Shown piece by piece: positions 1 through 2,870 of a stretch of 5,493 nt of DNA. Where the stretch lies: NCBI GenBank assembly GCA_028717865.1, contig JAQUMZ010000197.1:1-5493 (forward strand), given 5' to 3'. The notes under the pieces are model-generated. The model had not been told where the DNA came from and did not search any database. It worked only from the letters and a program-made list of their open reading frames with translations. The stretch's first letter is position 1. Each line of letters opens with the position of its first letter. This DNA comes from Elusimicrobiota bacterium. Lineage in GTDB: Bacteria > Elusimicrobiota > Elusimicrobia > UBA1565 > UBA9628. The translations under genes and the position numbers were made by a program.

Positions 1-133
1 CGGCCAACGGCCAACGGCCAACGGCCAACGGCCAACGGCCAACGGCCAACGGCCAACGGCCAACGGCCAACGGCCAACGGCCAACGGCCAACGGCCAACG
101 GCCAACGGCCAACGGCCAACGGCCAACGGCCAA
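1..133. repeat. 7-bp tandem repeat array, 19 perfect copies of CGGCCAA
   Basis: The unit CGGCCAA repeats 19 times without a mismatch, then breaks at CATCCCC. The array begins exactly at the window edge, so its true length and left flank are unknown. Seven is not a multiple of three, so any reading frame cycles through all three phases, and none of the three plus-strand frames meets a stop inside the array. The perfect identity suggests recent slippage or expansion. It separates whatever lies upstream from the retroelement cassette. Function is unknown; it could be an intergenic variable-number repeat or the tail of an upstream gene. Confidence 0.97.
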
Positions 134-167
134 CATCCCCTGAGGGCATTCTTTAAAAGGAGGCATT
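134..167 (+). promoter_or_regulatory. Leader of the DGR cassette with a strong Shine-Dalgarno
   Basis: This short stretch lies between the heptamer array and the first gene. AAGGAGG at 157-163 is an excellent Shine-Dalgarno, four bases before the GTG at 168, and it decides that start. I see no convincing -35/-10 pair here, so the promoter may lie inside or upstream of the repeat array. Confidence 0.7.
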
Positions 168-494
168 GTGAATCTTGGCAAAGCGCCGGAGGAATACGGA
201 AAGCTCAAAGAGACCCACCGGGACGAGATACTTCTCTATCAAATCGGGACCTTCTACAAGATCATGCGGGAGGACGCCAGGAAGGTCGCGGAACTGGCGG
301 GCCTCAAGCTCTTCGTGACGGGCGAGGCAGCCGATCCGGTGCCGGTATGCGGGTTTCCGCAGAGCGGCCTGGACAAGTATGTGGGCAAGCTCGTGCGGGC
401 CGGCTTCGCGGTCGCGATCTGCAGCCAGGTCAAGTCGGCCGAAGGGACCATCAGCCGCGAGGTGCGCGAGGTGATCCGGTGCTCAAGGACCTGA
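168..494 (+). CDS. MutS domain I-only protein (DGR-associated MutS-like)
   Basis: The 108 residues match the N-terminal mismatch-recognition domain of MutS and nothing else: an EEYGKLKETHRDEILLYQIG segment (residues 8-27), the FYK tripeptide at 29-31, DARKVAELAGLKL, then the conserved core VPVCGFPQSGLDKYVGKLVR and AICSQV. In MutS this domain carries the Phe-x-Glu motif that stacks on mismatched bases. Here the Phe (F29) is kept but the Glu position is Lys (K31). The connector, lever, clamp, ATPase and dimerisation domains are all absent, so it cannot run mismatch repair alone. The GTG start is fixed by AAGGAGG at 157-163. Its 3' end overlaps avd by 16 bp, implying coupled translation. Inferred role: binding the TR cDNA or heteroduplex, or interfering with host mismatch repair during diversification. 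I recall MutS-like genes being reported near other DGRs; the mechanism is unknown to me. Confidence 0.85.
   Translation: MNLGKAPEEYGKLKETHRDEILLYQIGTFYKIMREDARKVAELAGLKLFVTGEAADPVPVCGFPQSGLDKYVGKLVRAGFAVAICSQVKSAEGTISREVREVIRCSRT
468..474 (+). promoter_or_regulatory. Shine-Dalgarno of avd inside the MutS-like gene
   Basis: GAGGTGA lies four bases before the GTG at 479, within the last codons of the MutS-like gene. It supports the GTG start of avd over any earlier in-frame codon and fits translational coupling of the two overlapping genes. Confidence 0.6.
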
Positions 495-850
495 TCGTAT
501 TCCAGAAGGCTTACGAGCTGCTGAAATGGCTGCATACGCTCGCGGCCAAGTTCCCGAAGTCGGAGAAATTCGTCCTGGCGCAGCGCCTGGAGAACGCGGC
601 GCTGGACCTCGTGGATGCGGTGATCGAGGCCAACGACAGCCTGGACAAGGGCGCGGCCCTGGGTCGTGCGAACGTCGCGCTGGAGAAGACGCGGATCTGG
701 CTGCGCTTGGCCTTCGAGCTGAGGTTCGCCGGCATGAGCCAATACGAGTTCGGATCGAGAAGCCTCGACGAGCTGGGCCGGCTGCTCGGCGGCTTGCGCA
801 AACGATTCGCTCCGCCCGCAGAGCGGGCGGGGCGCAAGGGACAGGCATGA
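479..850 (+). CDS. avd: DGR accessory variability determinant (Avd)
   Basis: A 123-residue protein with the typical Avd layout. It opens with VLKDLIVFQKAYELLKWLH (helix 1), followed by FPKSEKF (25-31), AQRLENAALDLVDAVIEAND (34-53), a third helix around ALEKTRIWLRLAFEL (67-81) and the closing ELGRLLGGLRK (98-108). Avd proteins form a pentameric four-helix-bundle barrel with a basic surface that binds the DGR reverse transcriptase and the TR RNA and is needed for mutagenic retrohoming. This length is normal for the family. The last 13 or so residues (APPAERAGRKGQA) are a basic, probably disordered tail. The frame is open far upstream, but family homology and GAGGTGA at 468-474 put the start at GTG 479. 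The stop at 848-850 lies immediately before the template repeat, the usual avd-TR-RT order. Confidence 0.92.
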   Translation: MLKDLIVFQKAYELLKWLHTLAAKFPKSEKFVLAQRLENAALDLVDAVIEANDSLDKGAALGRANVALEKTRIWLRLAFELRFAGMSQYEFGSRSLDELGRLLGGLRKRFAPPAERAGRKGQA

Positions 851-854
851 GAAA

Positions 855-970
855 ATGCGGTGATCCGTGGCGGCAACTGGGACAACGGCACGAACGCTGG
901 AGCGTTCGCCTTCAACGCGAACAACGGGCCGGCGAACTCCAACAACAACATCGGCTTCCGCTGCGGCAGG
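855..970 (+). repeat. DGR template repeat (TR), adenine-rich
   Basis: Translated in the frame of GTG 860 it reads RGGNW, DNGTNAGAFAFNANNG, then NSNNNIGFRC, the standard ending of a DGR variable domain (C-type-lectin/formylglycine-generating-enzyme-like fold). Ten codons are AAC: 875, 884, 893, 914, 920, 923, 935, 941, 944 and 947. AAC is the hallmark codon, because randomising its two adenines gives NNC, which covers 15 amino acids and never a stop. From 863 to 967 there are 25 adenines in 105 bases, in an otherwise GC-rich region. It lies between avd and the RT on the same strand, as expected. It is a template for cDNA, not a gene: no Shine-Dalgarno precedes it and the frame runs on into low-complexity sequence. 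Exact ends cannot be set without the VR; the 3' end (about 950-970, GC-rich) should include the homing-site-like segment. Confidence 0.93.
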
Positions 971-988
971 GGGAAATCAGGCCAGATT

Positions 989-1010
989 CCGGGGGTTCAC
1001 GGACCTCCGG
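989..1010 (+). other. Inverted repeat / RNA hairpin 1 of the DGR spacer
   Basis: Bases 989-996 (CCGGGGGT) pair with 1003-1010 (ACCTCCGG), with one G-U pair and a six-base loop. It starts about 20 bases after the likely TR end. Confidence 0.55.
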
Positions 1011-1015
1011 ACAGC

Positions 1016-1038
1016 CGGGGGCCCGCAAGGCGCCCCCG
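1016..1038 (+). other. Inverted repeat / RNA hairpin 2, GCAA tetraloop
   Basis: CGGGGGC at 1016-1022 pairs perfectly with GCCCCCG at 1032-1038. Inside, CC (1023-1024) pairs with GG (1029-1030) closing a GCAA tetraloop, leaving one bulged C at 1031. Confidence 0.6.
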
Positions 1039-1043
1039 CGTTT

Positions 1044-1070
1044 GGCCGCGGCGCTTCGCGCGTCGCGGCC
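1044..1070 (+). other. Inverted repeat / RNA hairpin 3, long GC stem
   Basis: GGCCGCG at 1044-1050 pairs with CGCGGCC at 1064-1070. The stem continues with one G-U and three G-C pairs to a five-base loop (TTCGC). This 11-bp stem is among the strongest in the spacer. A small 5-bp hairpin, GGACG/CGTCC, follows directly at 1071-1083. Confidence 0.6.
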
Positions 1071-1105
1071 GGACGCGCCGTCCCTCCCTACGGTTGGCCT
1101 GTCCC

Positions 1106-1123
1106 TTTCACCGGAAGGTGAGA
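1106..1123 (+). other. Inverted repeat / RNA hairpin 4, GGAA tetraloop
   Basis: TTTCACC at 1106-1112 pairs with GGTGAGA at 1117-1123 (one U-G pair), closing a GGAA tetraloop. It is the least GC-rich of the spacer hairpins, so less easily put down to base composition. Confidence 0.5.
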
Positions 1124-1136
1124 AAAGAGCGGTACC

Positions 1137-1190
1137 CCGGCGGCGCCTGGTAGCCTTCCGTCCGTCAGCGGGGGCGAACGGCGCCGCCGG
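1137..1190 (+). other. 11-bp perfect inverted repeat just before the RT start
   Basis: CCGGCGGCGCC at 1137-1147 is the exact reverse complement of GGCGCCGCCGG at 1180-1190, enclosing a 32-base loop. The right arm ends 11 bases before the RT start codon. In RNA it would hide the ribosome landing site, and no Shine-Dalgarno is visible there. It may limit RT translation or close the spacer RNA fold. Confidence 0.6.
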
Positions 1191-1201
1191 CCGATCTTGA
1201 T

Positions 1202-2281
1202 ATGACAACGCACAAGGGCCTCTTCGAGCGCGTCTGCTCCTTCGAGAATCTGCTGCTGGCTTTCCGAAAGGCGGCCAGGGGCAAGGGGCACAGGGCCGGC
1301 TGCGCGGAGTTCTCTTACGACCGGGAGCGCAGGATTCTGGCTATCCGGGAACGGCTCCTCGCGGGCGCCTACGCCCACGGGCCCTACCGGGATTTTATGG
1401 TTTTCGACCCCAAGCTCAGGGACGTGCGCGCCGCGCAGTTCCCCGATCGGGTCGTCCACCACGCGCTTTGCAACGTCATCGAGCCGATATTCGAGGGAAG
1501 CTTCATCTCGGACAGCTTCGCCTGCCGCAAGGGCAGGGGGACCCTGGCCGCGCTGGAAAGGTGCCGGAGCTTCGCGCGGAAATTCGCGGAGGGCTACGTC
1601 CTGAAGGCGGACATCGCCAAGTTCTTCCCCAGCGTGGACCACGCCATCCTCCAGGGCCTCATCGCGCGCAAGGTGGCCGACCAGCGCGTGCTGCGGCTGT
1701 GCGCGGATATTCTCGCTTCCTCGCAGGACGGCCGTTTCCGGGCCTTTTTCACGGGCGACGACCTCTTCGCCCTGTCGCGGCCGACCGGCATCCCCATCGG
1801 CAACCTCACCTCGCAGCTTTTCGCCAACGTCTATCTCAACGAACTGGACCGCTTCGTGAAGCAGGAGCTTCGGTGGAAGGCCTACCTGCGCTACATGGAC
1901 GACGTGCTGCTGTTCGGTCCGGACAAGGCGCGGCTGCGTACGGCCCTCTCGCGCACAGAGGATTTTCTGGCGCGGAACCTGCGCCTGCGCGTGCATCCGC
2001 TCAAGCGCACGGTGTCGCCGGTGCGCTGCGGGGTGGACTGGGTAGGCTACCGGGTGTTCCCGCCCGGCGCGCGGGGGCCGGCATCGAGCGAGAGCGTACG
2101 GCTGCGGCGCAGCAACATCTTCCGGTTCCGGGACAGGAACCGCCGGCTGCGCCGGCTCTGGCGCGCGGGAAAGCTGCCCCTGTCGAAAATCCTCGAGTCC
2201 ATCCGCAGCTTTCTGGGCTACGCGCGCTGGGCCCAGGCGGGCCGGCTCATGGAGCGGCTGCTCGAACTGGAGGCGTTTTGA
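1202..2281 (+). CDS. DGR reverse transcriptase
   Basis: This 359-residue RNA-dependent DNA polymerase copies the TR RNA with adenine-specific errors. The N-terminus has the DGR-typical segment around CSFENLLLAFRKAARGK (12-28). Next come FPDRVVHHALCNVIEPIFE (80-98) and SFACRKGRGT (105-114), the fingers. Motif A is KADIAKFFPSVDH with catalytic D137; motif B is GIPIGNLTSQLFANVYLN (197-213), where IGNLTSQ is the DGR signature in place of the QGxxxSP of group II intron and retroviral enzymes. Motif C is YMDD (231-234) with D233 and D234, and DWVGYRVF (279-286) follows. The C-terminus, RSFLGYARWA (335-344), is the thumb end. There is no maturase or endonuclease domain. All three catalytic Asp are present and the length is normal, so the enzyme looks intact. 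ATG 1202 is the first in-frame start after a TAG at 1151-1153, with no Shine-Dalgarno and a strong inverted repeat just upstream. Confidence 0.96.
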   Translation: MTTHKGLFERVCSFENLLLAFRKAARGKGHRAGCAEFSYDRERRILAIRERLLAGAYAHGPYRDFMVFDPKLRDVRAAQFPDRVVHHALCNVIEPIFEGSFISDSFACRKGRGTLAALERCRSFARKFAEGYVLKADIAKFFPSVDHAILQGLIARKVADQRVLRLCADILASSQDGRFRAFFTGDDLFALSRPTGIPIGNLTSQLFANVYLNELDRFVKQELRWKAYLRYMDDVLLFGPDKARLRTALSRTEDFLARNLRLRVHPLKRTVSPVRCGVDWVGYRVFPPGARGPASSESVRLRRSNIFRFRDRNRRLRRLWRAGKLPLSKILESIRSFLGYARWAQAGRLMERLLELEAF

Positions 2282-2349
2282 CGGCAAAAAGGCTTGCGAC
2301 CGGCCGCGTCGTTTTCGCGCTTCGCGTAAGCGGGGTCGGCGGCGCGTCT
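2282..2349. other. Intergenic gap between convergent genes
   Basis: This 68-bp gap separates the RT stop from the stop of the minus-strand coiled-coil gene. It has runs of A (2285-2289) and T (2312-2315) and a weak CGCG/CGCG inverted repeat at 2316-2326. I see no convincing terminator. Confidence 0.4.
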
Positions 2350-2796
2350 TCAGGCCGAGGGCCGGGTTTCGAGGCGGGAGATGCGCCCCTCGTGATCCTT
2401 GAGCTGCACCTGGGCGTCGGAGAGGGCCTGGCCGTGCACGATCATCGCCCTGTGATCGTTCTCGGTGCGGTTCAGGAATTCCAGGACCGCGTTTCGCATC
2501 TCGTGAATGTCGCCGCGAATGGTGTCGATTATCTCGGTCTTTTGTTCCGTCATCCTGGCTTCCAGGTTGGCAACGGCCACGGCGAGCTTCTTGTCGACCG
2601 CGCTGAGTTCCCGCGTGGTCTTGCCGATTTCCGCCTTGAGTTCCTGCGTGGTCTTGCTGATTTCCGCCCTGAGTTCCTGTTTGGTATTGCCGATTTCGGT
2701 CCTGAGGTCTCGCGCGGTCTTGCTGATCTCGGCCCTGAGCCCCCGCGTCGCGGTCGCGACATCGCTCCGGGTCGCCGGAAGTTTCTTGCTGGCCAT
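2350..2796 (-). CDS. Small hypothetical coiled-coil protein with 11-residue repeats
   Basis: A 148-residue, mostly helical, charged protein that I cannot assign to a function. After a short basic N-terminus (MASKKLPATRSDVATATRG) it carries four consecutive 11-residue units, residues 20-63, of the form L-R/K-A/T-E-I-S/G-K/N-T-x-x-E/D. These are encoded by four 33-bp units at 2608-2739. Eleven-residue (hendecad) periodicity marks a right-handed or nearly straight coiled coil. A second helical stretch follows (LAVAVANLEARM, then DIHEMRNAVLEFLNRTENDH), ending in KDHEGRISRLE. No signal peptide or membrane span is seen. The ATG at 2796 is chosen over a TTG at 2850, which would add only 18 residues. 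It converges on the RT gene and diverges from the surface-protein gene. Candidates include a scaffold, adaptor or phage-type structural protein; none is supported by a motif. Confidence 0.72.
   Translation of the reverse strand: MASKKLPATRSDVATATRGLRAEISKTARDLRTEIGNTKQELRAEISKTTQELKAEIGKTTRELSAVDKKLAVAVANLEARMTEQKTEIIDTIRGDIHEMRNAVLEFLNRTENDHRAMIVHGQALSDAQVQLKDHEGRISRLETRPSA
2608..2739 (-). repeat. Four 33-bp coding repeats (hendecad coiled coil)
   Basis: Four in-frame 33-bp units encode LRAEISKTARD, LRTEIGNTKQE, LRAEISKTTQE and LKAEIGKTTRE. Units 1 and 3, and 2 and 4, resemble each other most (S-K versus G-N/K after EI), suggesting a 66-bp duplication of a pair. Confidence 0.75.
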
Positions 2797-2870
2797 GATG
2801 CGAATATTTTCCCTTATTCGTTCCTCGCGGGCAAGGGCCAAAGGTCCCAAGGCCGGCCGGAGAATTACCC
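2797..2870. promoter_or_regulatory. Divergent intergenic region with an inverted repeat and a Shine-Dalgarno
   Basis: This 74-bp gap lies between the divergent starts of the coiled-coil gene and the surface-protein gene, so it should carry signals for both. CGAATA at 2801-2806 and TATTCG at 2815-2820 form an inverted repeat with an 8-base spacer in the only AT-rich patch nearby; it could be an operator or overlap a promoter. GGAGAA at 2859-2864 is a plausible Shine-Dalgarno for the ATG at 2871. I could not assign a firm -35/-10 pair. Confidence 0.4.

Larger units (their letters stand above)
971..1201 (+). ncRNA. DGR RNA spacer between TR and RT, highly structured
   Basis: These 231 bases follow the TR and hold no convincing gene. 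They contain at least six inverted repeats able to fold one after another: 989-1010, 1016-1038, 1044-1070, 1071-1083, 1106-1123 and 1137-1190. Two can close with GNRA-type tetraloops (GCAA and GGAA). In the Bordetella phage DGR the spacer downstream of TR is part of the functional RNA, binds RT-Avd and primes cDNA synthesis. By position this stretch should play the same role; the folds were paired by eye. High GC content makes some pairing likely by chance. Confidence 0.6.

Noticed and set aside
1..133. CRISPR array
   Set aside because: The repeats are 7 bp and contiguous, with no spacers.
2..478. The avd frame is open all the way from the window start through the heptamer array, suggesting a longer fused protein
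   Set aside because: No start codon candidate matches the family before 479, the region is fully used by the MutS-like gene in another frame, and open frames are common at this GC content.
860..1153. A 97-codon open frame through the template repeat that could be annotated as a small protein
   Set aside because: It reads the variable-domain ending and then low-complexity Arg/Pro sequence, has no Shine-Dalgarno, and is explained by the TR being a copy of part of a coding region.
1202..2281. Group II intron maturase or retron RT
   Set aside because: There is no maturase or endonuclease domain, the motif B is IGNLTSQ rather than QGxxxSP, and avd and TR flank it, which identifies a DGR.
2311..2326. 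Bidirectional terminator between RT and the coiled-coil gene
   Set aside because: The stem is only 4 bp with a 3-base loop, and the T-run lies on the wrong side for the plus strand.
2797..2850. TTG start at 2850 for the coiled-coil gene
   Set aside because: It adds 18 residues through the divergent regulatory gap, and the ATG at 2796 starts a more natural N-terminus (MASKKLP).
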